DNA of 64,000 nucleotides from Chara braunii (GCA_003427395.1 BFEA01000007.1:6075653-6139652), one strand, 5' to 3'. Shown: positions 32,361 through 43,563, numbered from the stretch's first letter. The notes: generated by a model from the letters alone, not told the origin. Made by a program: numbers and translations.

Positions 32361-32610
32361 ACGGATGTCCCGAAGGACAGGATGTGATGTGCCTACGAAA
32401 GGGCGCAGCATGATTTTGGTTTTATGCAAGCACGGGCAACAATCATAGACATTATCACAGCCAATACCCAGGAGGCCTGGAGACAGATGCAATCTGAACT
32501 ACGGAAAGAACCTGAAGTGGCCAGAAAACGACACATATTGGATACGTTCAAAACCACCTGGATGGACAGCAATTGGAGACTGTGCAGTGTGCACCCTTGA
32601 CAATGCCCAC
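31795..32610 (+). pseudogene. LINE-E zf-RVT and C-terminal relic, split by U6
   Basis: Plus strand. It contains LRWQIIHR-like sequence (reads LQWQIIHRCLPTPDWLTTR near 31890), C-X2-C (CTYC, about 31985) and H-X4-C (EHHLLDCP, about 32030), followed by VAQLWSWWDAAW. The same zf-RVT subfamily is in LINE-A. The frame is interrupted at 32257 by a retroposed U6 copy. Coding-like sequence resumes at 32394 (YERAQHDFGF; RATIIDIITANTQEAWRQMQ) and ends near 32600. Confidence 0.85.
32257..32381 (-). pseudogene. U6: Retroposed U6 snRNA copy with poly(A) and TSD
   Basis: Read on the minus strand from about 32378 to 32281, it is nearly canonical U6: 5' stem-loop GTCCTTCGGGAC, the ACAGAGA box within GATACAGAGAAGATTAGC, the AGC triad, the GATGACAC region, and the 3' end TCCAAATTTTTC. 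A run of about 16 A (32258-32273) follows the U6 3' end. The unit is bracketed by ATGTGATGTGCC at 32245-32256 and 32382-32393. Poly(A) plus a 12-bp duplication shows LINE-style retroposition, not a polymerase III gene; no USE or TATA element is visible upstream. Few differences from consensus suggest it is fairly recent. Confidence 0.93.
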
Positions 32611-33800
32611 TTCCTTAAACCTTGCTGAAAAGAAATGCAATCAGACTCGATTCCACTTCCACTTCACATACATGCAAACAGATGGGGATTCACACTGGCG
32701 CAGGGCGCCCACTCAAAGCATAGAGATATGGAAATCAAGAACACAGTTCAGATGCAAGTTCTCTTCAACAGGCTGTGGCGGATCGGCGCCTGAACATCCC
32801 AACCTTCATCAGTGTCCAACCCCACTGTTCACACACGCTCACTCTGGATCACCCTGAATACCACCACACACACACACACAATCTCACTTCCTCTTACAGC
32901 GGCTATGGCCGCACTACCACTACTGACTATGGCTACGATCTCCCTTCAGCCCACTTCGTCTTCGGGCAACCTGCAGACCACCTTCGCACAAGACACTGTA
33001 GCAGCGCTTCCGCATGGCTTACGCAGCGAATGAATGAATGGCTGAGCGCTGCCTCTTGATTTATACTTCTGTAACTCCTTTGTCTGCCCCTTTCCCAGGC
33101 CCTTGGTGTACAGAGTCCCACAGGGTACTTGCTTGACTGGACTCTGACTGACTAGGACCGGTACCGTCGACTTCATGGGTTTGCACTGCCAGCTCGATGC
33201 AGTCGCACTGCCGACATAGTGCAGTTGGGCTCACCACTGGCCCACTTGCCTCTGACTAACGTGAGACACTTCGAAAGGCCACTTCCGGACCTTCCGGAAG
33301 TCTGTGGACTTGCCCTTTCGGGTACTGTAGCAGCTACGACCTTGACCTTTCAGGACTGTAGCAGCTACGACCTTGACCTTCCAGAATACCTACAGCAACG
33401 ACCTCTACAAAGCTGGGACTCCTACTCGACAGACCTACAGGTCGAACTCCCATCAGTACACAGACCTACGACAGGCGAGAAACAACTACTAAAACACAGG
33501 TCACGGGTTCAAACACTCGGTTGTCGACTCGATTCTGTACATGGGCAAAGTGAGGTCTGGGGATTGAACTCTAGGGCCCGCATCTGTGACTGCAGAAAGG
33601 TGAAAACCGTTTCAGAAAACCCTTCGCTTACAATATTTTTGGAGGCCCAGCGCCGTAGATAAATCGAATCTGCGGCGGGCGGCCTCCGAAAAGGGCCCGC
33701 AGCCGATAGCTGGATGTACTGGTGGTTTAAGTGGCAGCCCTGGCTGTCAACGGAGCGGCAGTGGGAAAGGCTGCCAAGGCACCACTTCCAGGCGGTCTAC
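32611..33800. other. Unassigned region; 31-bp direct repeat
   Basis: A (CA)n tract lies near 32866-32880. ACTGTAGCAGCTACGACC occurs at 33324 and 33355 (offset 31 bp). The frame 33219-33662 (147 codons) spans that repeat and has no recognisable domain. The segment 33690-33735, ending in CCGATAGCTGG...GGTGGTTTAAG, recurs in similar form at 44123-44158 and 50352-50392. Confidence 0.4.
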
Positions 33801-33812
33801 CAACCTACAAAC

Positions 33813-34181
33813 CTGCGTAGCACCGTGTTCGCGTTCGGAGGCGAATGCGGACATGTTCGCTCGAATGCAAACAAGCGCCCAAAACCGTCCGAACGTGAAC
33901 ATAACAAAATATTAAGAAAAAAAAAAGTTTTCAGAAAAATCTGAAAAAAATATATGTTATGTAAAATATTAATACAAGCAACTTTTGCCCTGGAGTCATG
34001 TTCAAATTCGTAGCCAATCATGAGTTAAAAATCAAAGACCGAAATTGTCTTGTTTTGTTAATTTTTTTTTACGAAAAAAAAATTACGTTCGCTCGAACAT
34101 GTTTGCGAGCTATTCGCACGAAGGCGCAAACGCGTTCGCACGAACATGAAGGGGCGCGAACACGTTCGCCGTGCTACGCAG
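33813..34181. mobile_element. hAT-like MITE 3 (369 bp)
   Basis: It has a perfect 8-bp target duplication CTACAAAC (33805-33812 and 34182-34189) and perfect 11-bp terminal inverted repeats CTGCGTAGCAC. Inside both ends are many copies of a GTTCGC/TTCGCG-type motif in both orientations (e.g. 33825-33885 and 34088-34170). The middle is AT-rich and non-coding. Confidence 0.92.
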
Positions 34182-34189
34182 CTACAAAC

Positions 34190-34860
34190 TTCGTTCTCAT
34201 CCCATCGTCGCACTGTGCTCAACACCCCGACCACCTCATCCCCGACCACAACCACCATCAGCAGCCGCCCGCTCCCTCCCTGCCAGCCCTGCCTTCTCCC
34301 TCCCCTCTTCCCCCGCTTTCCCTCGCTCACTCCCACGACCTGCCCTGACTGCCCGCCAATGCCCCCCCCTCCCCCCCTCTCCGTCTCCCCCACCATTACC
34401 GCTCCAGCACTGCACCGCCGCCTCTGCCTCTGCTATCTTGACCTTCCATCTCAACCGCCGTCCAGGGATGTCTGAGAGTAGGCCAGTTAAGCAGGGCTGA
34501 AGGGGAAACAGGCACAGTCTGAGTACAGATTCCCAAAGGCAGGACCTTGGTCCTCTAGACATCGTGGAGACTGTTACGATCCTGGTCATTCCCAAAGTGA
34601 AAGACAATGCCACCCAATTGCGAAAGAAATGAAAGCACTTGCAAAGAGATAGAGACCAAAGAAGAGAGAGGAGAGGAGAAGAAGAAGAAGAAGACGAAGA
34701 AGAAGAAGACGAAGAAGAAGACGAAGAAGAAGAAGAAGAAGAAGATGTACACCAGCAAGACCAATGACAAATCCCCCTTCTCTCTCACCTTCCTCCTCCT
34801 TCACTTCGGCAATCTTATTCTTCTTCCAATAGTAATAATAACAATGAGTGGATGAACCAG
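34190..34860. other. Pyrimidine-rich stretch and (GAA)n microsatellite
   Basis: 34200-34400 is C/T-rich and gives only low-complexity S/P/R frames. A GAAGAA/GACGAAGAA microsatellite occupies about 34676-34746. No gene is supported. Confidence 0.6.
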
Positions 34861-35720
34861 AATCAATATCCGAAGTTCCATCTTACTGCTGACACAACAA
34901 CAGGTCCACCATAGCTATGGCCTTCCCCCTTCTTCCACCTCTCACATGCCTAGGCTATGGCGGACCTCTGAGGGCTCTGCCCTCGTGTACAAAGGACAAC
35001 GCAAAGCAGCTATGTCACTGCACTCCTGTCCAAAGGACAACCCAAAGCAGCTATGCCGCTGCTGAATAAGCCACCATGCCTGACTTCGAGCTTCCTTGGT
35101 GCGGCACTACCCGAACTGGGGCCTTCCAGATGCAGCGCCCAACGAGGTGATGAAGATGGTGTCCACCATAGCCAGGTAGGTACCTCGTCACTCGCCTCCT
35201 TCTCCCCCTTCTTCATCCTCCTCAAGATGGGCTGCTCGCCATAGCCAGGCTGAGCGCCCAGCTGCTCTTCTCCTCCAGGCAGCGCTGCACAAGTCCAGCG
35301 CTTGGCTCCAGCAGCATGTCGCCAATCCTTGCATACCACAAATGAGGAGGAGCTGCTTGCTCCTCCAGAAGACATAGCGGCCTACTGGCCTCTTGGGCGG
35401 TGGCCTCCCAGCAACTGGTACCTCCTCCCTTTCGGAGGGAAACATCATTGCAGGCTCTGCTATTGTCTGGACAGGCCCTAGACTCGGGCTACTTGGACTC
35501 GTACCGGCCTACCTCTAACCTACCGCTACTGGGCCTCTAAAAATGCCAACTTTTTGTCTTCTTCTGCTCGGCCTCCAGTACCCGACACTTCTACCACTAC
35601 TTGAGTGGTACTGGCCTACCTGCTACATGAGTGTTTTTCCCCGCTGCTCTGGGTGTTGCGGGCCTACCCCCGCTACTTGAGTGTTTTCCCCGCTGCAACC
35701 CTCAAAGTCACAGCCACAGC
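34861..35720. other. Unassigned sequence with short direct repeats
   Basis: AAAGGACAAC(G/C)CAAAGCAGCTATG occurs twice (about 34991 and 35033). TGAGTGTTTT(T)CCCCGCTGC occurs twice (about 35630 and 35675), embedded in a larger repeat with GGCCTACC(C/T). The longest frame (minus, 35375-35010) has no recognised domain. Confidence 0.4.
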
Positions 35721-36419
35721 TAAGGACCGGCCCTGCGGGGCGTTTCAACCAACAAGTACCCTTGCGGGTCACACACACACTCAGCCGACAAGCACTCAGA
35801 CAGGCATGCTAACCAGCAGGCATGCACACACACAGACTTGGTAACCACTGCAGAGTGTGGGAATCTCAGCAAGGCATTCATTCCAGCGGCAAATCCCAGA
35901 AATCAGCAGTGTTCTCAGTCTGTGTTTTGGCAGGTCATTACAAGACAAATAATCGGGCAGCAACCTCATTTTCAACTTCATTCTCTACATTTTTTTTTTC
36001 TTTTTTTATATTTTAAACGAGTTTGCACTCGTGCCACCCTTCCTTTCTTTTTTTTTTAAATATGTATATTGCCTTCTCCCTTGCTTCAACATTTGATCTC
36101 TTTACCCCCTTGCTTCAAATTGCTGAAGGGGCTCCTTACCATCTTAAATGTGGGGAATCAACAGTGGGTCAGCAAGAATTAATTAATTCACAGGATTGCT
36201 GATCCATGGCTCTCCCTGACGGTTGTCCGGTCTTCTCAAACATGGGACCCGAGTCACATAATTACCAATAGCAAGTGATTGTTAGTCAGAACGACCGTAA
36301 TCTGATCACTCATTACTTCAATCCCATTGATGTCACAGAACAGAAAGGTTATTAGGTCCAATACCACGAGTAAAACCGAAAACTTCATTCTCTACATTAA
36401 CATTTAACATTGTTTACTA
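35721..36419. other. No gene seen
   Basis: Short CA-rich runs occur near 35770 and 35826, T-rich tracts at 35990-36012 and 36046-36058, then AT-rich sequence. Nothing recognisable. Confidence 0.4.
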
Positions 36420-36579
36420 CTGGGACGTTGGACACCATTTCCAGCAAGTGCTGCTCCCCACCAATAGATGAAGCCCGCCAGTAGGGGAGCCACTTGAGGA
36501 GGATGCTCTTATCACCTACTCAAGTGGTAATCCCCCCAACAAGAGGTTTTACCTTCCCCCCCCCCAAAAAAAAAGAAAA
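36420..36579 (+). mobile_element. S1 SINE-like repeat with poly(A)
   Basis: Plus-sense core at 36420-36475 (GGGACGTTGGACACC; CAGCAAGTGCTGCTCCCCAC). It is followed by TGAGGAGGATGCTCT and an end in CCCCCCCAAAAAAAAAA at 36557-36575, the tail form seen at 45466-45481. Confidence 0.75.
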
Positions 36580-36604
36580 CCTGTGAAGTTCAGTTGATCT
36601 CATT

Positions 36605-36841
36605 CATACTTGCAAGCAGACCGACCTGACGAGCGTACGGTCCGGTCCGCTTCGCTGCGTGCGGCACCCTCCCCCCGGACCAGACGCACCCGGACCGGAC
36701 CGGACGGGGGCGGTTTTTTTTTTTTTTTTTTGGGGTGGGGCATAACTGGTCGTCGGGCGCACATTCGTGCACCGCGCGGGTCCAGTCCGGCGGTCTGCCG
36801 CACGTGCGGAACCGCCCGGACAGTGTCCGCTTGCAAGTATG
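36605..36841. mobile_element. hAT-like MITE 4 (237 bp)
   Basis: It has a perfect 8-bp duplication ATCTCATT (36597-36604 and 36842-36849) and perfect 13-bp terminal inverted repeats CATACTTGCAAGC. Both subterminal regions are dense in CGGACCGG/CCGGTCCG-type motifs. A T18 run (36716-36732) lies in the middle. The open frames across it are by-products of GC-rich repeats. Confidence 0.94.
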
Positions 36842-36849
36842 ATCTCATT

Positions 36850-38500
36850 GCATGGATCGAGAGATACTGTCCATAGATAAAGGAGATACGCGGTCAGCAT
36901 CTCTTATCCGTTGCAGTGGAACCTTGTTCCATAGAAGCCCTTTTTTTTTGCTGTTATAAGCAACACACCGACAAGCCTGCTTGGGACAGTGATATGAGCC
37001 CCTGCCCCTAGCAGCTCGGGTAATGACTCCAATCCTGCTGGAAAACGGGTCTTGCGTAGAAGCCCTGCAGTTGCTGATTTGCTTCCATATGAGGCTCCAT
37101 CTATTTGTGGGAATCTGCCCCTTCGGGGAACTCAGACCAGAGTCCAATCAATATGTAGGTAGAGCACTCCTGGAAGTGAAACTTCTCACCCCCCTGAGGT
37201 CTCTTTCACTGTGTACTTGGCCACTGGGAGGATAATAGTACCAGGGGGCGGTCCCTACGGAAGCTTACGAATTCCGGCGCTCCTCTGACAGTGCCCGCTA
37301 TGGGTGAGAATCTGGCATCTACAACAACCACGTGTGACCTAGAAGGCAACCAGTCTTACCTGCGTTTTCTTTGTTTTTGTCCACACCGTATCTTTTTTTT
37401 TTTTTTTTTAACAGCAACATCAGCAGGGTGACGTACTCTTGGAGGGAATAAGTGCACCCTCCAAGGGTAGGGTCACCCTTATTTGATGGGCTCCCGTCTT
37501 AAAGGAGGACGATATTCCTGTATTCTACTTAGCCTCCGGCATTGCGCCTGTTTGTAAAAGAGTTTCTTTATTGCGAAAGAAAATGAACATGTTGTAATTG
37601 TATGTCCTTCCGCACTGGCTGCAGTTTGGGGGAAAAGAATATTCACGAAACTAAAAAGAAAGAAAAGAAGAAGGGTATGACATTCATCCCGGGAAAAGAA
37701 AGAATGGGCAACTGAAGAAAGGTTTCAAGAAAGAAAAACAAAACAGTGCTGGAAAGAACATGATTGCCATCATGCTATGGGTAGTATGGTATTGTACCTG
37801 GGAAATTTCTGGGAATTAATGGATGAGTGTGCAATCTGATGAATGAGAATGAGAAATCTTGGATCTAAGAATGACATTGGCTAGCCATCGAGGCAAGATC
37901 GTGACAGACAGACCTGCAGAGGGCCGGTTCTGTCATTGTTTCTTTTGTGTCTGCAGCAGCTGTTTGGTTGTTGACATGGCCCTCAAGGTTAGACCACATC
38001 CGCTGGAACGCAGGTCCTGAGCTGTGGGAGGTGGAGTCACCTCAAATCAACCCCAGGCAGTCGTTTGTGTGCACGCAGACAGAATCTCAAGGAAAAAGAA
38101 ATAAAAAAAGGGGACATGATTCTCAAGTGGAATAGGGAAATTAAAGAAAACCATGCATGTGTCATGTTCGCTGTGTGTGGGGAGGGGGCGGGGGGAGGGA
38201 AAGGAGGGGGGCGTGAGGGGACCCACTCACTTTTCCCTCTAGAGCATGACCCCCCTAGCCACGTGAGGGGATAGGGGGATGTCTGGGTGGCAGCAGGACA
38301 GCACACACCTGTCATGTGATGTCTGTGTGACTTGAAATCTAGGACCAGTTGTTTTAACTGCTATCACCCCTTGGCTACTGAACCGTTGTTGGGGTTTGGC
38401 CTGGCGGTCTAGCCATACGCATGTGCCATTTGTGTCCTGATTTCTATAATATTCCTGTACCGTTTTGCACCCCTGCAGTCCCCTACGAAACTTTCAACTC
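36850..38500. other. No gene seen; rearranged S1 fragments
   Basis: 37035-37120 carries S1 core pieces out of order (CTGCTGGAAAACGGGTC, then GAGGCTCCATCTATTTGTGGG). A T tract lies at 37391-37409. A G-rich run lies at 38180-38222. No coding sequence is supported. Confidence 0.4.
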
Positions 38501-39057
38501 CGGTCGGTCGGGTGCCTAAGGTAAATCCGTCAGGAACAAACATGGTCCCAATTTGAGGCGCACAGGTTGCCACACCCTCTCCAGGCATGAGCCTCGCCCA
38601 TTAGCATCAATGTGAAGCTCTCTGCCAATATTGAACTGATGCCCAGTGGGCTTGTCCATATCAATTAACAACGAACACATGAAAAGAGCTCGCTTACGTG
38701 AAGACCAAAGCTTGCCAGGTAAAATTGTGCTGATTCCTAGTAATCCCATTTCTCCGCCGCCATATAGACCATAACAAACCCACTCTTTTGGCTTCGGGCA
38801 CATACTTAATATGGGGTTAGGGTGCAGAATCAGGCGACAGGGAAGCTCACCAAGTCCAGAAATACCAAGGATTGATAGATTGAGAGCTCTTTCTTGATTC
38901 TATGGGTGGTGGTGTTCCTAGCTGGTGCAGTGGTTTCTACTGATTGAATGGTCTGGTGAAGTGTCCCGACCACGGTGATCCCGGCGGTTTGCCGCGGGGG
39001 ATACTGTGAGAAGTTAGAGGAAGGAGAAGTCGTAACAAAAAAGAACAAGTTAAAATA
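38501..39057. other. No gene seen
   Basis: Frames are below 100 codons and without recognisable motifs. Confidence 0.35.
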
Positions 39058-39165
39058 AAAAGGTGCTGATAAAAGCAGACATCTCTAGCATGCTCGGGGA
39101 GGCTCCATCTATTGGTGGGGAGCGACACCTGCTGGAAAGCGGGTCCAGCGTCCCTGTAAACAACC
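39058..39165 (-). mobile_element. S1 SINE-like repeat
   Basis: AAAAAGGTGCTGATAAAAGCAG precedes the core at 39098-39155. The GCTGAT(A)...AGCAGA segment is the same 3' module as at 46065-46085, so this copy belongs to the longer S1 subtype. Confidence 0.75.
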
Positions 39166-39987
39166 AAACATGCCACGTGTCCCTCGTACTATAAGCGTGA
39201 GTGGTAATGAACCGACACGTAGGCACACACCTTTTACCTAACGAGCAACATTGATTGCCCTCAACTGAGGGGATTAACTGCCCATCACATTCTAAAGTCA
39301 TATCCCTACTCAAAAACCCTCATCATAATCTAAAAAAATCTCTTGCAGCACCATGAGGGGAAGAGGCAATCAGAATAGGGTGATAAAAAGTTAATTGAAG
39401 CGAGTCCTTGAAACAGGTGCAATTCCACCATTACACTTTCTTATGTAAAATTACCCGCTCCAATACGCCCCCCACAATCCTGATGATCTACAAAAGCACT
39501 CAAACGGGGAGGCGCCATTGCCAGAATTCGTAGAAAAAAAAAACACCCACGTAGCAGAACACTAGCAAAACACATAGGCTGCCCTGATGCATAGCACCAC
39601 TGCACCTCTTGCGCTGCCGCATGGCCAAAGTTTTATGTTTATAGCAGAAATTATGTTCCCCCCGGACAGCCTGTTAAGAGGCATGCTCAAGCAGGAAGAA
39701 ATGAAGAAAATGAGATGACAATCCCCACGTGGCGGGCCACCAATCATTCACACAGCAGCCCCGAGGACGATCCTCACATCACCATGCGACCCAGTTATCC
39801 AGCCCTCACTATCCCACCCCTACGCGCCACCATCCCTCTCCCTGCCCCCCCACACAAACTTCCTGTTTACACAGCACTCCAGTCATCCAACCCTCTAGCC
39901 CCTGCCCCCGAGCAATCAGCAAAGAACACAGGAAGGAAAACAAGAGCGGAGGGCAGGGGAGAGGGGAAAGAAACTGCCCAATCCCAT

Positions 39988-40677
39988 TTACCACTCTGAA
40001 GTGTCGACTCCGTCACCTTTGTTGTTGTTGTTTTTGTTGCCACCAGCTGTATTGTCGTTGTCATTGTTGTTGTTGTAATCGTTAACTCTCCAAAGCGTGC
40101 ACAATCTCAGGATCCCTCGTCCCATTCCATCGTTGCGCACAGTGTAGTTGTTATTGTTGATGTTTGCGGCCTGCCCCACAGACACCGTCAGTTTGTAGTT
40201 ATTGTTGTTATTATTGTTGTTGCAGATTTCTGCGATGCAGATAAGATGATTATCGTCGTCGTCACTGGCAGTCTTGGTGGCGTCATCAGCGATGGCGTTG
40301 TTGTCATGATGACCATCCGCGACATCGTCGTCGTCCTCGAAAAATTGCTCCTCCAACACGCTGCAAAGACCTTGCCCCTCCTCAAGCTCCTCATGGCAGC
40401 GCCTCATCAAAGCACGCAATCATGGCCGATCTATAAACGCTTCTAGATGGGGGGGCGACCCCTCGTCTGACCCCCATATAATCTCCAGCATACATTGCTG
40501 GACACTCCGAATCCACGACGTCGACGGCTCCATCCTCTCGGTCACAGTCGTTCGCAGCATCGCCACCATCTGGCTTAGCCGCACGCCACTCGCTTGGACA
40601 GTGCTGAACCACTCGGCAGCTCCTGTCTGCAGCTCACCCATACTCGCCATCTCCATCCACCCTTCCCTCCTCGTCAT
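39988..40677 (-). pseudogene. Candidate ORF of 229 codons with one TGA
   Basis: Minus strand, starting at MTRREGWMEM (40677; an in-frame TAG lies just upstream). The first 85 codons are helical and rather polar (GELQTGAAEWFSTVQASG). A TGA at 40420-40422 interrupts, and the same frame continues for 143 codons without any shift: HEELEEGQGLCSVLEEQ, an aspartate run, then two asparagine runs from (GTT)n repeats. One nonsense change in a frame otherwise open for 690 bp suggests a once-coding unit. I recognise no family; a retroelement Gag-like protein or a host gene are both possible. Confidence 0.35.
40018..40255. repeat. (GTT)n-type microsatellites
   Basis: Interrupted GTT/TTG runs at 40018-40080, 40145-40160 and 40195-40225 encode the asparagine runs of the minus-strand frame. 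Confidence 0.85.
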
Positions 40678-40860
40678 TTTCTACACCGCTGTTGATGTCT
40701 GGTATGTCGCCGAGTACTCCTTTCGTTTGTCGCGCCGGCTTCACTGAATCACTCGCTTGCCACATGGCATTACCACTCCGGATGATGTCTCCGGGGACGG
40801 CGATGCCGTCCGCGGGTCGCTAGGTGCTGGCTGGCTCCACGTTCCAAACCCTCCCAGCAA

Positions 40861-40950
40861 CCTTTTTTTTTTTTTTTTTTTTTTGGTTGGGACAAAGCTC
40901 AAATCTATTTCTGGGAGCAGCACGTGCTGGGAACTGGGCAGGTGTCCACA
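40861..40950 (-). mobile_element. S1 SINE-like repeat
   Basis: A T22 tract (40862-40884) is followed by GGTTGGGACAAAGCTCAAATC and the core at 40895-40945 (GGGAGCAGCACGTGCTGGGAAC). The subtype is the same as 28986-29130. Confidence 0.8.
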
Positions 40951-41157
40951 ATTGAAAAGCACAGTGGAAAGATCGCAGTACTATGTCCAGAAGATCCATA
41001 ACTTTCACGAGCAAGGGCAAGGTACAGTGACCCAAACCCTCAAGGCAGCACATCCTTGTGGACGTCATGTGGCGAATGGTGTATGCTTCCCAGAGCCTGA
41101 GAAAACCCAGGAAGCTGCTTATGAGCATTGAATATATCATCATGCTTTTACCACTAC

Positions 41158-41320
41158 TTTTTTTTTTTGTTGTTGTTGAAAAAAATAGCCCTTGTGTAAG
41201 CCCACTATTCCGGCGGTGGTAAGAGAACCGTCGGAATTGAGGGCTTATCTGTTGGGCTGCTCCATCTATTGGTGGGGAGCGGCACCTGCTGGAAACCGGG
41301 TCCAGAGTCCCATTGATACA
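41158..41320 (-). mobile_element. S1 SINE-like repeat
   Basis: A T tract (41158-41169, then GTTGTTGTTG) precedes an unusual 3' module (41185-41250), and the core follows at 41258-41315 (CTCCATCTATTGGTGGGGAG; CTGGAAACCGGGTCCAGAGTCCCA). Confidence 0.78.
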
Positions 41321-41417
41321 TCTTATAACACAGAGAGTGTTACTTGTTCTTTCCTAGGACTGTGGCCATTTCACTACCTTCTTGAGGTGAAGGCTAAGTT
41401 GTGAATATAACCTTTAC

Positions 41418-41590
41418 CGCATTCTTCGAAACCTGGGCGCCACCAGACCACATGGCTGATGGCACGAGCCAAAACAATGAGAAAAGGTCCTGGTGGCGCT
41501 TCAGCAAAGTTGCTGCACAGTTCTACTCCACCTCAGCAAAAAGAGACTCGTAGGTAGTGGCGGTTTAAGGGGCCCCAGTTCTCGAGTTTC
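41418..41590 (+). repeat. Repeat shared with 45600-45770
   Basis: The pattern GGCTGATGGCACGAGCCAAAAC ... AAAAAGAGACTCGTAGGTAGTGGCGGTTTAAGGGGCCCCAG is matched at 45648-45763. The end GTAGTGGTGGTTTAAGG also occurs at 44145-44160 and in similar form at 33718-33735. Confidence 0.75.
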
Positions 41591-42989
41591 GATCAAATTT
41601 CTCACTGTACCCATCCCTAAGCTTGTGAGGGCTGCGGAGCGCTACCAGGAGCGCTCCGCGGCCTGACGTTTTGATGCGACGGCGGGCTCCTTGGTGATGG
41701 TGGGAAACGAAGAGCGGTTGGGGCACCATGACGGCAGCTTCGATGCCGGAACGAGAGTGCGGGGCGAGAGGAAGCAGGTCGATGATGAGGCGGGAGAGGG
41801 ATCGTTGGGCATGGAGGAGCATGGAGGACCAGGCTAGTGGGCATGTGCTTGCTTGCTTGAGAGGAAGAACAAGGGGGCAGTGTGTCTCATATGATGGTCT
41901 CGTTGGAGAGGAGGGATGCTGCGTGGGGGAGTAAGGGGAGGCAGGCAGGGTTTCATGGGCTAGAGGGAGAGTTTTACAAAAAGGAATGGGAGGTGGAACG
42001 AAGGAGTGAGGATGTTCAAGACAGGTCTTCTATAGGCGGGGGACGTCTGCGACGATGACACCCCTTCATTTCTTTGGGCTACCTGCGAGGGGCGGCTGGC
42101 AGGCTCAGCGGTTTAGACTTGTGACGTGGGTTGGATTGCTGTGATGGTAATCCGAGCAGCGGTCCTGTTATCTTCATTGTTCGGTCATTTGGGATGGTTG
42201 AACAGTTGTCAACCACAGGCGGCTGAGCTGCTTGAGAGCCGATGAAGGAGGAGGTGAGGTGTGGAGAGAGAGGGGGTGTGTTTAGTGATTGTTGAGTGTA
42301 AGTTGTGTTCTTCCTCTTCACGTTTTGTAGTGATGATTCTGAGATAGTAATAACGATTAGGTTAAAGCTCCTGTAGATCCTGATGAGATTCTTAATGATG
42401 TGATTCCCAGATTGCTTTGTCTGATTCAATACCTATTGGTTGTCTTTCTAGTCTTGAATTCTAGACAAGTACCTAAAATATAACTAATAATTCTGATTAG
42501 ATTTTGAAAATCAAGATTAATTCTGACCTAATTTGTTTGCCTTTTTTTTCTGAATTTCACATCACTAGTCTTGTCGACTGTCGTATGTTTTGTTACTGAC
42601 TTCCTGGGCAATACTTAACCTGAGATTCGTAAATCAGAGGTTGGGCACCTCTGATTTCTTAAAAGTAATTTTCAAATCATAACTCAATCTCGTTTGATCT
42701 TCTGAATTTGTGTTGATGCTTAAATTCATGAGGTAGGTAATCTTGATTTCGAATTTCTTGTCACTGTGTGTCTCGATTCAATCTCTAATTGTCTGATCTT
42801 GATTTGCGATCCTTTTGAGGGCTTACATGTTCAACTTCATGAGTGATGACATCCGGTTCTCAATGCTGGAATTTGCAACAGGGTGGGAGGTTTGATGGGG
42901 TGAACGTAATGCATCTAGTTGGTGAGGGGGCTAGCGAGCTGGATGAAAATAGGGTATGGCAGTGCTGAGGCGTGGTAAGTCCGGCTGGA
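41591..42989. other. No gene seen
   Basis: 41640-42280 is GC-rich with overlapping short frames. 42280-42860 turns AT-rich with many TGATTC/GATTTC-type words. No domain or RNA is recognised. Confidence 0.4.
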
Positions 42990-43209
42990 GCAGGGTCAAC
43001 AGGGAGGGGGGGAAGTTTGGGGGATGGACCTCACCCAGCTGGCAAAAATTCATTTCTAAATTTTGATTCAAAATAAATATGCTGTGAATTAAACCACCAG
43101 CAGGGTCAACAGGGAGGGGGGGAACTTTGGGGGATGGACCTCACCCAGTTGGCTAAAATTCATTTCTAAATTTTGATTCAAAAAACGAGTATGCTGTGAA
43201 TTAAACCAG
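42990..43209. repeat. 110-bp tandem duplication
   Basis: 42990-43099 and 43100-43209 are direct copies with a few substitutions (GCAGGGTCAACAGGGAGGGG ... GTGAATTAAACCA). Confidence 0.93.
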
Positions 43210-43230
43210 CAGTACCTGGCCCAGCTATTG

Positions 43231-43280
43231 AGTCCGAGCCTCGGCCGACCGGTACGCCGATCCGTGCCGAGGCTCGGACT
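43231..43280. repeat. Perfect 15-bp inverted repeat (hairpin)
   Basis: AGTCCGAGCCTCGGC (43231-43245) and GCCGAGGCTCGGACT (43266-43280) are exact reverse complements around a 20-bp GC-rich loop. No flanking duplication was found, so a transposon end is not established. Confidence 0.9.
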
Positions 43281-43344
43281 ACCGGGCGCAAGCATCCCGA
43301 TCGCTGGATTGAAACGAACGAAAAAAACAGAAAAAAAAAACGAA

Positions 43345-43438
43345 AAAAAGTATGGCAGTGTATATTCCCACGCTATAGCGCCGGATTCATTCGATTTTGC
43401 TCATCCTATGGAGGGCGCAGTACCATGAGGCCAGTCGC

Positions 43439-43489
<51 letters not shown>

Positions 43490-43528
43490 CAGCGACCTGC
43501 ACGGAGGGTCGCGGCGAACTCGCTGCCC

Positions 43529-43563
<35 letters not shown>

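Noticed and set aside
32281-32378. Functional U6 snRNA gene
   Set aside because: The poly(A) run, target duplication, position inside a LINE and lack of upstream promoter elements show a retroposed copy.
36604-36900. Overlapping frames of 60-98 codons near 36.7 kb
   Set aside because: They lie in the inverted GC-rich arms of MITE 4 and include its homopolymer run.
43231-43280. MITE or transcription terminator hairpin
   Set aside because: Arms are perfect, but there is no flanking duplication and no T run; kept only as an inverted repeat.
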